This document shows positions 24,474 to 32,212 of a stretch of DNA of 35,504 nucleotides, piece after piece (the stretch's first letter is position 1; each line of letters begins with the position of its first letter). Source of the stretch: Firm-04 sp964392175 (GTDB lineage: Bacteria; Bacillota; Clostridia; Oscillospirales; Ruminococcaceae); the NCBI GenBank assembly GCA_964392175.1, contig CAYMOJ010000018.1:1-35504 (forward strand). Reading direction: 5' to 3'. A program made the position numbers and the translations under genes. The notes beneath the pieces are model-generated. The model saw only the letters and a list, made by a program, of their open reading frames with translations. It made no database searches and was not told the DNA's origin.

Positions 24474-25216
24474 GCTTTGCACACCTCCTTATGGGAGTTA
24501 CTGCATCCTACATAGCATTCTATATCTACAAAGGCTTTTCCTGCATTGCTTTGCAAATAATCTGCGCAGGAGCCGAAAAAGCTTTCCTTCTTGCCAATGT
24601 GCAGGATTGTTTTTGCATGGCGCAATGCGCATTCCACATCATGGGTGACCATGATCACTGTAATGCCGTGGTCACGGTGCAAGTGCTCCAGGATACCATA
24701 TAGTTCGGTGGTTACCAGCGGGTCAAGACCTGTAGCAGGTTCATCCAATAGCAGAAGTTTTTTCGTAGCACATAGGGCTCTTGCCAGGAGCACACGCTGT
24801 TGCTGCCCACCGGAAAGTTCACGGAAGCAACGGTCGGCAAGGTCTGTGATGCGCATACATTGCATTTGTTCTTCTGCGCGTGCACGGTCTGATTTGGTAT
24901 AAAACGGATGCAACTTTCGGCTATTCAAACAGCCTGAAAGCACCACCTCACGCACTGATGCGGGGAAATCACGCTGGATCATGCTTTGCTGTGGCAGATA
25001 GCCGATCTCGCTACGCTTTAAGCCATCCCCCAACAGCAATTTGCCCTCATCGGTGGCTTTCAGTCCCAGAAGGCACTTCATCAAGGTGCTTTTGCCGGAG
25101 CCGTTTTCGCCTACAATGCAGAGATAATCGCCTTTTTGCACTGCAAAGCTGAGATGTTCCAGCACGGTAGTGGATTCATAGCGTAGGGTCACATTTTCGC
25201 AGGAAAGATATGCCAT
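24470..25216 (-). CDS. znuC: Zinc/manganese ABC transporter ATP-binding protein
   Basis: 248 residues. Walker A GENGSGKST, the ABC signature LSGGQQQRVLLARAL, Walker B LLLLDEPATGLD and the switch His in VTHDVE are all intact. The Q-loop reads GYLPQQS, as in ZnuC/MntB-type ATPases. The C-terminus is rich in Cys and ends in CSNSHKEVCKA, possibly metal-binding. It lies one base after znuA and overlaps znuB by 4 bp. AAGGAGG is within the end of znuA. Confidence 0.95.
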   Translation of the reverse strand: MAYLSCENVTLRYESTTVLEHLSFAVQKGDYLCIVGENGSGKSTLMKCLLGLKATDEGKLLLGDGLKRSEIGYLPQQSMIQRDFPASVREVVLSGCLNSRKLHPFYTKSDRARAEEQMQCMRITDLADRCFRELSGGQQQRVLLARALCATKKLLLLDEPATGLDPLVTTELYGILEHLHRDHGITVIMVTHDVECALRHAKTILHIGKKESFFGSCADYLQSNAGKAFVDIECYVGCSNSHKEVCKA

Positions 25217-25217
25217 A

Positions 25218-26165
25218 TTACTGCAACGCCTCCTTGATTGCTATGAAGTTTTCTTGTACAAACGCTTGAAAATGCTTGCCACTTTCGAATTCCTCACGAG
25301 TCACATTGTTGCAGGAATGCAGCATGGCAGCTTTTGCACCGGTAGCTTCACAAATGGCATCGGCGATTTTTTGAGAGGAATTTTCCAGATAGAATACTGT
25401 ACTGATTTGCTGTTCCTTAACTGTGGTGATCAGAGCAGAAAGGGTTGCTGCCGATGCGTCTGTATCACTGGTGCAGCCTGTAAATGCCGCTTCATAGGAA
25501 AAGCCGTAAGCTTCAGCCAGATATAAAAACGGGAATCTATCACCGAACACCAGTGGCTTGTCTGTGGCGGTATCAGCAAGGGCACGATATTCGGTATCCA
25601 GTCGTTGTAATTCTGTGCAAAGGTTCTCTGCATTCTGTGCACATACCGTTTCGTTTTCGGGAGAAAGCGCTGCAATTTCATCTGCAATGGCTTCAGCCAT
25701 GGCAACCGCGTTCAGCGGCGCAGTCCAGATATGCTCATCGTACTCCGCACTGCTTGTTGCTTCGTGATCATGCGCATCATGGCTGTGTGTGGTAGCGATG
25801 GGAGTGACGCAATCCATCAGCCGTAAATTTGCCTTATTGCTTCGTGTTTCCAGCAGATGATCTACCCATACCTCTGATGTGCCACCGATATACAAAAACA
25901 GATCGCAGCTTTGAATGGCTGCCACATCGGCAGGGGAGGGCTCATAGGAGTGGCTCTCACCACCAGGGGTCAGCAGCAGTTTGATATCGCACTGCGTATT
26001 GAAATTTTCGGTAAGCTGCAATGCGAAGTCATAGCTTGGAAAGACCGTTGCCACAATGGTTAGCGTTGCTTCATCGTTTTGCGTGGTGTCACAGCCGCAA
26101 AGGGCGGTGGCGCATATTATGGATGCTGCACAGAGTGCAGTAATTTTTCTCGTCATTCTTGTCAT
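25218..26165 (-). CDS. znuA: Zinc-binding lipoprotein of the ABC transporter (ZnuA/AdcA type)
   Basis: 315 residues. The signal peptide ends in a lipobox, ALCGC, with the lipidated Cys25. Metal ligands are suggested by His72 in GGESHSYEP and His145 in DEHIW. Between them a mobile His/Asp loop, HSHDAHDH (127-134), is typical of zinc rather than manganese receptors. Where classical ZnuA has its third His (H-x-x-F-x-Y-L), the sequence reads GDRFPFLYL, a variant I associate with a clostridial subgroup. The start at 26165 is behind AAAGGATA; longer in-frame starts would overlap zur. It lies 14 bp after zur. Confidence 0.93.
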   Translation of the reverse strand: MTRMTRKITALCAASIICATALCGCDTTQNDEATLTIVATVFPSYDFALQLTENFNTQCDIKLLLTPGGESHSYEPSPADVAAIQSCDLFLYIGGTSEVWVDHLLETRSNKANLRLMDCVTPIATTHSHDAHDHEATSSAEYDEHIWTAPLNAVAMAEAIADEIAALSPENETVCAQNAENLCTELQRLDTEYRALADTATDKPLVFGDRFPFLYLAEAYGFSYEAAFTGCTSDTDASAATLSALITTVKEQQISTVFYLENSSQKIADAICEATGAKAAMLHSCNNVTREEFESGKHFQAFVQENFIAIKEALQ

Positions 26166-26179
26166 GCTATATCCTTTCT

Positions 26180-26617
26180 TTATCGCGCAGCAGATTGGGC
26201 ACTGCACTGTTTGCATATGCCATAGAATGTGGTGCGTTCCGGTGCTATGGTAAATCCGTGATCGTTTTGCAGATGTGAGGTGATCTCCGCAAGGTGGTCG
26301 CAATCCAAATGAATCAGCACGCCACACTGCGTACATTTCAGATGGAAATGTGCGTGGCAGGTGCCGGCTTTTGCCTCATCGCCGCCATATTGCCAGCAAG
26401 CAGAGCTGCGATCATCTGTTACATATCGGCGCAGCAAGCCACCCTGCTCTAAACGATCCAGTTGGCGGTAAACGGTTGCCGCACCAATGGGATGCCCATC
26501 CGCAATCATTGCCTGCACCACCTCAGCGGCAGTAAAATGGCGATCTGGGTGGGCTTCGAAATACAGCAAAATTCGTGCTTTTTGCTTTGTTTGATATCCC
26601 GATGCTTTTTCTACCAT
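26180..26617 (-). CDS. zur: Fur-family metal-dependent repressor, probably Zur
   Basis: 145 residues. The winged-helix part has PIGAATVYRQLDRLEQGGLLRR, the DNA-recognition region of Fur proteins. The metal-binding half holds HAHFHLKC and two CxxC pairs (95-98 and 135-138) for the structural zinc. Leading an operon of znuA, znuC and znuB points to Zur rather than Fur or PerR. The start at 26617 follows GAAAGG; a longer frame to 26803 has no ribosome site and runs through the promoter. A Fur-type palindrome at its transcription start suggests autorepression when zinc is plentiful. Confidence 0.92.
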   Translation of the reverse strand: MVEKASGYQTKQKARILLYFEAHPDRHFTAAEVVQAMIADGHPIGAATVYRQLDRLEQGGLLRRYVTDDRSSACWQYGGDEAKAGTCHAHFHLKCTQCGVLIHLDCDHLAEITSHLQNDHGFTIAPERTTFYGICKQCSAQSAAR

Positions 26618-26639
26618 AGGGTCACAACCTTTCACAAAA

Positions 26640-26660
26640 TGAAAATGAGATTCAATATCA
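26640..26660. promoter_or_regulatory. Candidate Zur/Fur operator
   Basis: An imperfect 21-bp palindrome TGAnAnTGA-nnn-TCAnTnTCA (7 of 10 positions symmetrical) resembles the Fur-box pattern. It covers the predicted start of transcription, where bound repressor would block initiation. Confidence 0.6.
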
Positions 26661-26666
26661 TTTTTT

Positions 26667-26695
26667 ATGATATCACATTTCTCTCTACTTGTCAA
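26667..26695 (-). promoter_or_regulatory. Promoter of the zur-znu operon
   Basis: On the minus strand, TTGACA (26695-26690) and TATCAT (26672-26667) are 17 bp apart with extended TGA. Confidence 0.82.
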
Positions 26696-26725
26696 GTACC
26701 ATATCGTTTCTTTGGGGGAGCAGCA

Positions 26726-26755
26726 AAAAGCCACCTCCAACCGGAAGTGGCTTTT
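26726..26755 (-). terminator. Terminator of the P-type ATPase gene
   Basis: The stem AAAAGCCACTTCC/GGAGGTGGCTTTT with a 4-nt loop is followed by T residues on the minus strand. Confidence 0.9.
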
Positions 26756-26771
26756 ATTGAAACATAGAGGA

Positions 26772-29426
26772 TTATTTGCTCTTGAAGAGCACCTTGCGCT
26801 CAATTGCCTTGACGATCTCTACAATAAGCACAATCAGCGCAGCCAAACCAAAACTGATAAGGTACTGCGTGGGTGTGAGCGCGGCGAGAGAAAAGAGCGA
26901 ACGCAGTGCAGGGATGAAGAGCAACGGCATCGTCAGTACCACAGAGAAGCCAATGGCAAAGAGCATTGCCTTGTTGTGGCTGTGCATATTGAATACTGAG
27001 TTGTATAGGCTGCGCATATTCCATGCGTGGAATATCTCGCAGAATGAAAGGGTGATGAATGCCATGGTATCGCCTGCTTCGGGGCTGGTTTGTGCACCGA
27101 GCACATATGCTATCAATGTCAGCACGGCAATGACGATGCCCTGCCACAGCAAATTGATGCCCAGACCTTCCGCGAAGATATTTGCCTTGCTGTCGCGGGG
27201 CTTGCGATTCATGATGCCATGCTCAGCAGGCTCCATGCCAAGTGCAATGGCCGGAAACGTATCGGAGATCAGGTTGATCCACAGTAGATGCACAGGTTGG
27301 AATATGGTGAATGCGCCACCGGTCAAACTGCCTAAACCGAGGGTCGCCACCAGAATGCACAGCACCTCGCTGAGGTTACTGGAAAGCAGAAACTGGATCG
27401 CCTTACGGATGTTGTCGTAGATCCGTCTGCCTTCCTCCACCGCATTGACAATGGTTGCGAAATTATCATCAGTGAGTACCATATCAGCGACATTTTTGGT
27501 CACATCCGTGCCAGTGATGCCCATGCCCACACCGATATCCGCGCTTTTGATGGAGGGGGCGTCGTTGACGCCGTCACCGGTCATGGCAGTGACTTTACCG
27601 CGTTTGCGCCATGCGTTCACGATGCGTACCTTGTGTTCAGGCTGCACACGGGCATATACGCTATATTCGGTGACTTTGGATTCAAACTCCGCTTCGGGAA
27701 TTGCACTCAGTTCCGCACCTGTCAGTGCTTGCTGTCCTTCCGTAAGGATGCCCAGTTCCTTTGCAATGGCTACCGCAGTATCTTTGTGATCTCCCGTGAT
27801 CATCACAGGGCGAATACCCGCACTGCGGCAAAGATCAATGGCAGGCTTCACCTCAGGTCGTACAGGGTCAATCATGCCGGTTAAACCGATATAGATGAGG
27901 TCTTGCTCCAATGTTTCGGGCTTGATCGTATCGGGTAGAGCGTTATATTCGCGATAGGCAGCCAGCAGCACACGCAAAGCATCATCTGCCATTGCCTTGT
28001 TTTCCGCCAAAATATTGGCGCGATCCGCATCCGTTATGGGGCGCACCATACCGTTTTCGAGAATACGGGTACAGCAACGCAACACTTCATCAGGCGCACC
28101 TTTTGTATATTGTACATATCCACCGCTTTGCTTTGTATGCACGGTAGACATCATCTTGCGCATGGAATCGAAGGGGGCTTCTGCCACACGGGGCGTTTCT
28201 GCCTCTATTTCATATTTGCGCAAATTCATCGTATTGGCATATGCCACCAGTGCTGCCTCTGTGGGTTCGCCTGTTACGGTGCCATCCATATTCAGCGAAG
28301 CATCACAGCACAGTGCCATGGCTCTGCCCAGAAGTAGCGCATCGGTTCCGCTGTGCTTGACAACAGTCATTTTATTTTGTGTAAGCGTACCGGTCTTATC
28401 GCTACAAATGACCTCTGCGCAACCCAGTGCTTCCACGGCAGTCAGCTTGCGTATGATCGCATTGCGCTTGGACATATTGGTCACACCAATGGAAAGCACC
28501 ACGGTGACCACTGCTGCCAGGCCTTCGGGGATCGCTGCGACCGCTAGGCTTACCGACAACATAAAAGATTCAAGGAAGGAGGGGAGCGTGATCGCGTGGA
28601 TTTGGGTGTATTCTCTGACGATATTCAGCCCGAGAATAAAAATACAGATGCCCAGCACTGCAAAGGATAAGACCTTGCTGAGCTGATCAAGCTTTTTTTG
28701 CAAGGGCGTATCATCGTCTTTGGCGGTAGCGATTGCCGTTGCGATTTTGCCCATCTCAGTTTGCATACCTGTAGCGACGATCACAGCTTCTGCTCTGCCA
28801 TATGCAATGGTGGAACCCATATACAGCATATTTTTACGGTCACCCAGAGGTACTTCATCGCCCGTGAGCACATCGCTGTTCTTTTCGGACGGCACACTCT
28901 CGCCGGTCAGTGCAGCTTCTTCTGCCTTCAGTGCGGCGGCTTCAAGGATACGGCAATCTGCCGGAACACTGTCGCCTGCTTCCAGATGAACGATGTCGCC
29001 CACGACCAACTCGGCACTGGGGACGACCATTGCCACACCACCGCGGAGGATCTTGCTTTGCGCGGCACTCATTGCCTGTAATGCGGCAATGGCTGCCTCT
29101 GCCTTATTTTCCTGATAAACGCCCAAAACGGCATTGGCAATGACTACCGTCAGAATGATAAACACATCGGCTTCCAGCTTCCCTTGGGCGATCACGCCTG
29201 TAATGCCTGAAATCACTGCTGCCGCTAGTAGCACAATGATCATGGGATTCTTGAACTGCTCCAAAAAACGGATCAGCAACGATTTTTTCGGCGGTTCCTC
29301 CAATTTGTTTGACCCGTTTTTTCGCAAACGGGCAGCAGCTTCTTCTTGGGAAAGCCCCTGTTTGTTGCTGCCGACTTCTTGCAAAACCTCTTCTGCTGCA
29401 ACCAGATAGTGCTTCATAGTGATCAA
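26772..29426 (-). CDS. P2-type cation-transporting ATPase (PMR1/Ca2+-ATPase-like; probable Mn2+ or Ca2+ exporter)
   Basis: 884 residues. An N-terminal cation-ATPase domain (about 5-75) is followed by TGES (174-177, dephosphorylation), PEGL in M4 (300-303, ion site), phosphorylated Asp343 in DKTGT, TGDHKDT and MTGDGVNDAP, then the C-terminal membrane helices with NLSE in M5 and NLISDTFPA in M6. These are type IIA/PMR1 features, consistent with export of Ca2+ and/or Mn2+. A yybP-ykoY riboswitch just upstream argues for manganese as a physiological substrate, since this RNA senses Mn2+ and is known ahead of the P-type ATPase YoaB. TTG 29426 lies 6 nt after AAAGGA and is the likely start; ATG 29417 is the alternative. 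It is transcribed alone. Confidence 0.93.
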   Translation of the reverse strand: MITMKHYLVAAEEVLQEVGSNKQGLSQEEAAARLRKNGSNKLEEPPKKSLLIRFLEQFKNPMIIVLLAAAVISGITGVIAQGKLEADVFIILTVVIANAVLGVYQENKAEAAIAALQAMSAAQSKILRGGVAMVVPSAELVVGDIVHLEAGDSVPADCRILEAAALKAEEAALTGESVPSEKNSDVLTGDEVPLGDRKNMLYMGSTIAYGRAEAVIVATGMQTEMGKIATAIATAKDDDTPLQKKLDQLSKVLSFAVLGICIFILGLNIVREYTQIHAITLPSFLESFMLSVSLAVAAIPEGLAAVVTVVLSIGVTNMSKRNAIIRKLTAVEALGCAEVICSDKTGTLTQNKMTVVKHSGTDALLLGRAMALCCDASLNMDGTVTGEPTEAALVAYANTMNLRKYEIEAETPRVAEAPFDSMRKMMSTVHTKQSGGYVQYTKGAPDEVLRCCTRILENGMVRPITDADRANILAENKAMADDALRVLLAAYREYNALPDTIKPETLEQDLIYIGLTGMIDPVRPEVKPAIDLCRSAGIRPVMITGDHKDTAVAIAKELGILTEGQQALTGAELSAIPEAEFESKVTEYSVYARVQPEHKVRIVNAWRKRGKVTAMTGDGVNDAPSIKSADIGVGMGITGTDVTKNVADMVLTDDNFATIVNAVEEGRRIYDNIRKAIQFLLSSNLSEVLCILVATLGLGSLTGGAFTIFQPVHLLWINLISDTFPAIALGMEPAEHGIMNRKPRDSKANIFAEGLGINLLWQGIVIAVLTLIAYVLGAQTSPEAGDTMAFITLSFCEIFHAWNMRSLYNSVFNMHSHNKAMLFAIGFSVVLTMPLLFIPALRSLFSLAALTPTQYLISFGLAALIVLIVEIVKAIERKVLFKSK

Positions 29427-29465
29427 AGTCCATCCTTTCTACCATACGCTGTAGGCACCATCAAT

Positions 29466-29517
29466 CAAAAAAGACCTCCGCTTGTGCCCTTTTCACGGAA
29501 CTGCAAGCGAAAGTCTT
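29466..29517 (-). terminator. Riboswitch-controlled terminator
   Basis: On the minus strand, AAGACTTTCGCTTG (29517-29504) pairs with CAAGCGGAGGTCTT (29484-29471) with an internal offset, followed by six T residues. Its left arm includes CTTTC, needed for aptamer helix P1, so ligand binding should prevent termination. Confidence 0.82.
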
Positions 29518-29608
29518 GCCAATTTTATCTCATGCGGCTGCGACCATATCAGTGTGCAGCGTCCTGACGCAATGAAATCCGAGCAAGGCTCGGCGGCTAC
29601 TCCCTTTC
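29509..29608 (-). ncRNA. yybP-ykoY family manganese riboswitch
   Basis: The minus-strand leader opens with GAAAGGGAGTAGC (29608-29596), matching the conserved AAAGGGGAGUAGC of this class. It closes with GGCAAGACTTTC (29520-29509), matching the conserved 3' element GCAAGACCUUU. GAAAG and CTTTC form the basal helix P1. In between are the hairpin CCGAGC-CTT-GCTCGG and a GCGTC/GACGC stem, fitting the two-legged fold. Established knowledge: this class binds Mn2+ and usually switches genes on. The overlap of P1 with the terminator arm fits an ON switch. Confidence 0.85.
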
Positions 29609-29624
29609 AGCGATGTTAAAAAAG

Positions 29625-29653
29625 AGTATACCATATTTCTCCATGAATGTCAA
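29625..29653 (-). promoter_or_regulatory. Promoter of the riboswitch-ATPase transcript
   Basis: On the minus strand, TTGACA (29653-29648) and TATACT (29630-29625) are 17 bp apart with extended TGG. Confidence 0.88.
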
Positions 29654-29779
29654 GGAGTTCCGTCGTATATGCGTGAGTTTTCGATGTTTTGCAATGGTAG
29701 ATGCCCCAATGGTATATATTTTGTGCAAGATATCCAAGGCGTTTGGATAGTGACGGCCCCAGGGATCTCATTGCAGGAT

Positions 29780-29815
29780 AAAAAGAAACACCTTCTGCAC
29801 GAGAAGATGTTTCTT
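29780..29815 (-). terminator. Terminator of the candidate small RNA
   Basis: A 14-bp stem, AAGAAACATCTTCT/AGAAGGTGTTTCTT with one G-U pair and a 5-nt loop, is followed on the minus strand by TTTTTAT. Confidence 0.88.
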
Positions 29816-29901
29816 CCATGTTAAACAGGACAGTGTGGAGTGTCTGTAACATGATACAAAAGCCGTTTGCATCAGATTTGAGTTGCATGATAGGTTGTAG
29901 G

Positions 29902-29949
29902 TTACTGTATAAATTCTTCATCGTACATTTGAAATTGCAGGATTTGCAA
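29902..29949 (-). CDS. Possible micro-ORF of 15 codons inside the candidate small RNA
   Basis: TTG at 29949 lies 8 nt after a perfect AAAGGAGG (29965-29958) and opens a 15-residue frame, MQILQFQMYDEEFIQ. The strong ribosome site is the main support; length and TTG start are weak points. It shows no codon bias suggesting attenuation. Confidence 0.3.
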   Translation of the reverse strand: MQILQFQMYDEEFIQ

Positions 29950-30177
29950 ATGGCTTGCCTCCTTTCGAAAGATGCGGCATTTTGTAGCGATTTTTATCGT
30001 ACAAGCACTTTTTTTAAGGCTACCGTGTAAGATGATGTATGTAAGGTGCAGCGTCCATTGATGAGGCATATCATATAAAGACGGTGCAGGGTTCTGCTGC
30101 ATTGTCAGCAGATCATATCAATACGGATAGGAAGACTCCTGCGCGGTGTTGCCTTAACGCGACTTCGTGCTGATGAT

Positions 30178-30206
30178 ATTATAGCATATCTTTGTAAATT
30201 TGTAAA
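30178..30206 (-). promoter_or_regulatory. Promoter of the candidate small RNA
   Basis: On the minus strand, TTTACA (30206-30201) and TATAAT (30183-30178) are 17 bp apart with extended TGC. Confidence 0.75.
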
Positions 30207-30453
30207 TACTTTGTGTAGCGCAGGCGATGTCGCAGGACGGCGTAAAATGTCGAATATGGTCGCTTTGCCGCTTTTTATCAATGGAAAATGGCGGTTTTTG
30301 CCACCTTGTGTGAAATTTTTTTGGAATTTTCAAAAAATTTCAAATACAGTTTTTAAAAATGTTCGCCACTCGAGGACAGTACCTTGTATCGAGCGACTCG
30401 GTGTGCGATGCAAGGCGGATTGTGACAAGAAAGTCATAAGCAACGTCGCATAG

Positions 30454-30482
30454 TTGTAAAATGCTACAAAAAGTGATATAAT
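30454..30482 (+). promoter_or_regulatory. Promoter of the ZIP transporter gene
   Basis: TTGTAA (30454-30459) and TATAAT (30477-30482) are 17 bp apart with extended TGA. The leader is about 108 nt. Between 30207 and 30453 I see only AT-rich sequence, a TGTCGAA 7-mer near 30246 and a CTCGA/TCGAG inverted repeat near 30371. Confidence 0.8.
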
Positions 30483-30596
30483 AGCAATATAGACAGATGC
30501 ATGATGTTCACGAGTGCAGTGACTTTTTTCTGCGAGGGAGCCACAGTCTGTGATTGTAGCAGTGCCGTTCGTGTTGGTTGCGCAAGGAGTTTATCT

Positions 30597-31373
30597 ATGA
30601 CAGTATTTTATGGGGTTTTGCTCCCGTTATTCGGAACGGTACTGGGAGCCGGATGTGTATTCTTTTTGAAACGATCCTTTGACTTGCAGCTGCAACGGGC
30701 GTTGACCGGTTTTGCTGCTGGGGTCATGGTGGCGGCATCCATCTGGAGTTTGCTGATTCCGGCATTGGAACAGGCAGCGGATATGGGCAAGGGTGCGGTG
30801 ATCCCTGTTGCCATTGGCTTTTGGCTGGGCATTCTCTTTCTGCTGCTCTTAGATAAGCTGATCCCACACTTGCATCGCGATACCGACCAACCGGAAGGTG
30901 CAAAAATCGGCTTTGGCAGAACAACGATGCTGCTGTTGGCTGTGACGCTTCACAACATTCCTGAAGGAATGGCGGTGGGTGTGGTTTACGCAGGCTTTTT
31001 GACCGGAAGTGGTGAGATTACAGCGGCGGGTGCTTTGGCACTATCTCTTGGTATTGCTCTTCAAAACTTCCCGGAAGGAGCAATTATTTCCATGCCCTTG
31101 CGGGCAGAGGGAATGAAAAAGAGCCATGCCTTCTTTCGTGGTGTCCTTTCCGGCATTGTTGAGCCACTTGGTGCTGCTTTCACGATTCTTGCAGCGCAAT
31201 TGGTGGTTCCTCTTCTTCCGTATTTATTAAGCTTTGCCGCAGGCGCAATGCTCTATGTGGTGGTGGAAGAATTGATTCCGGAAATGTCCGTAGGGAAACA
31301 TTCTAACATCGGTACCGTATTTTTTGCATTCGGCTTTAGCCTTATGATGGTACTGGATGTAGTGTTAGGATAA
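30597..31373 (+). CDS. ZIP-family divalent metal (zinc) transporter
   Basis: 258 residues with about eight hydrophobic segments. The signature HNIPEG (119-124) in helix 4 and QNFPEG (156-161) in helix 5 form the binuclear metal site of ZIP importers. A short polar loop with His and Asp (HLHRDTDQPEG, about 91-101) precedes helix 4. The family is best known for Zn2+ uptake (ZupT and the bacterial GufA group), sometimes with Fe2+ or Mn2+. The start at 30597 follows AAGGAG by 7 nt; an in-frame ATG at 30501 lacks a ribosome site. It stands alone and carries no obvious Zur palindrome, unlike the znu operon 4 kb away. Confidence 0.92.
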   Translation: MTVFYGVLLPLFGTVLGAGCVFFLKRSFDLQLQRALTGFAAGVMVAASIWSLLIPALEQAADMGKGAVIPVAIGFWLGILFLLLLDKLIPHLHRDTDQPEGAKIGFGRTTMLLLAVTLHNIPEGMAVGVVYAGFLTGSGEITAAGALALSLGIALQNFPEGAIISMPLRAEGMKKSHAFFRGVLSGIVEPLGAAFTILAAQLVVPLLPYLLSFAAGAMLYVVVEELIPEMSVGKHSNIGTVFFAFGFSLMMVLDVVLG

Positions 31374-31410
31374 GCCTTCCCCTTTGTTCCATGGGCTTTT
31401 TTACGGCTTG

Positions 31411-31447
31411 ACCACGGTGGTATCCGGGAAGATATCACCGTGGTTTT
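31411..31447 (+). terminator. Terminator of the ZIP gene
   Basis: ACCACGGTGGTATC pairs with GATATCACCGTGGT with one bulge, followed by five T residues. Confidence 0.88.
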
Positions 31448-31558
31448 TATTTTCGATTTTGCATTCTCATCGCGCCATGGCATCCAAGCATAAATCGTCT
31501 GATTTCCGCATAGAGTAGGCTACAAGCAAGCTTTTGCCATATTGAAAGGAGAACTCCG

Positions 31559-32212
31559 ATGAATCAGCAGGAATTTGAGGATACCGCCCGTCGCTATCGG
31601 GAGGAAATGTTTCGTTTGTATGCCAATCAACCCATTACACCGCAGCCAAAGCCCACATCGTCCGCACCAATGCCTGCGCCGCCTGCACAGGCTTCTATGT
31701 CACCGCAAGGCGTGCCCACACCGTTGCCCGAAAACAGCCTTGCCCTTTCTGCACCGCCTATGGATCTGCCGCAAGTGCTTCCCGCTGTACCAACGCCCCC
31801 TGAGGAATACCACGGCAGCGTGAAGGTCAGAGTATCTACAGCAAAAGGTGCCCGACCCATTGATGGCGCAATTGCCAGTGTGGTGCGTGAAATGGGTGGC
31901 AAAGAGCATATTTACGCATTGCGACAAACCAATAGCAGTGGTGAAACAGGCGTGATTGCATTGCCTGCGCCACCGCCCACGGTGAATCAGCAAGCACCGC
32001 AATACTATGATTATAATATTCATGTGTACGCTCCGGGGTATTATCGGGAATCTGCTATGGCGATGCCTGTTTTTCCAAATATACTTTCGTTGCAAAATTT
32101 TGATCTGATCCCGTTGCCGGCAGGGGTACAGCCACGCAACGGTGCTGATCTGTTGTTTTACAATTATATGAAGGATTACACAACGGGGGGTGAAGCACAT
32201 GCTCAGTGGTGA
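31559..32212 (+). CDS. Proline-rich hypothetical protein, first gene of a peptidoglycan-binding cluster
   Basis: 217 residues. A charged N-terminal helix (NQQEFEDTARRYREEMFRLY) leads to a Pro/Ala-rich, probably disordered stretch (about 24-85). A beta-rich domain (about 86-200) follows with GSVKVRVSTAKGARPIDGA and a TNSSGETG turn, resembling carboxypeptidase-regulatory/Ig-like folds. There is no signal peptide or membrane helix. GAAAGGAG precedes ATG 31559. Its end overlaps the start of the next gene by 23 bp, so they are coupled. The function is unknown; context suggests it partners with the wall-binding proteins downstream. Confidence 0.75.
   Translation: MNQQEFEDTARRYREEMFRLYANQPITPQPKPTSSAPMPAPPAQASMSPQGVPTPLPENSLALSAPPMDLPQVLPAVPTPPEEYHGSVKVRVSTAKGARPIDGAIASVVREMGGKEHIYALRQTNSSGETGVIALPAPPPTVNQQAPQYYDYNIHVYAPGYYRESAMAMPVFPNILSLQNFDLIPLPAGVQPRNGADLLFYNYMKDYTTGGEAHAQW

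Larger units (their letters stand above)
29780..30171 (-). ncRNA. Candidate stand-alone transcript of about 390 nt, unknown function
   Basis: This stretch runs from a strong minus-strand promoter (30178-30206) to a strong terminator (29780-29815) with no convincing gene inside. It contains a perfect hairpin, TCTGCTG/CAGCAGA (30093-30112), other short inverted repeats such as CATTTG/CAAATG, and a ribosome-like AAAGGAGG at 29965-29958. I see no conserved elements of RNase P RNA, tmRNA, 6S RNA, SRP RNA or a riboswitch class I know. A longer frame across 29616-29921 passes through the terminator and so is unlikely to be real. It may be a small RNA or a leader whose gene is lost. Confidence 0.45.

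Noticed and set aside
29616..29921. 101-residue minus-strand frame upstream of the riboswitch
   Set aside because: It contains a strong intrinsic terminator and the ATPase promoter, has no ribosome site before its ATG, and shows no recognisable motif.
30131..30171. CGCGTTAAG motif on the minus strand resembling the tetrahydrofolate riboswitch
   Set aside because: Only this short piece matches. The closing GGAG/CTCC helix and the CATCCGC element were not found, and no folate gene follows.
30246..30252. Second TGTCGAA 7-mer upstream of the ZIP gene
   Set aside because: It lies 200 bp from the promoter with no supporting context; a 7-mer is expected by chance several times in a window this size.
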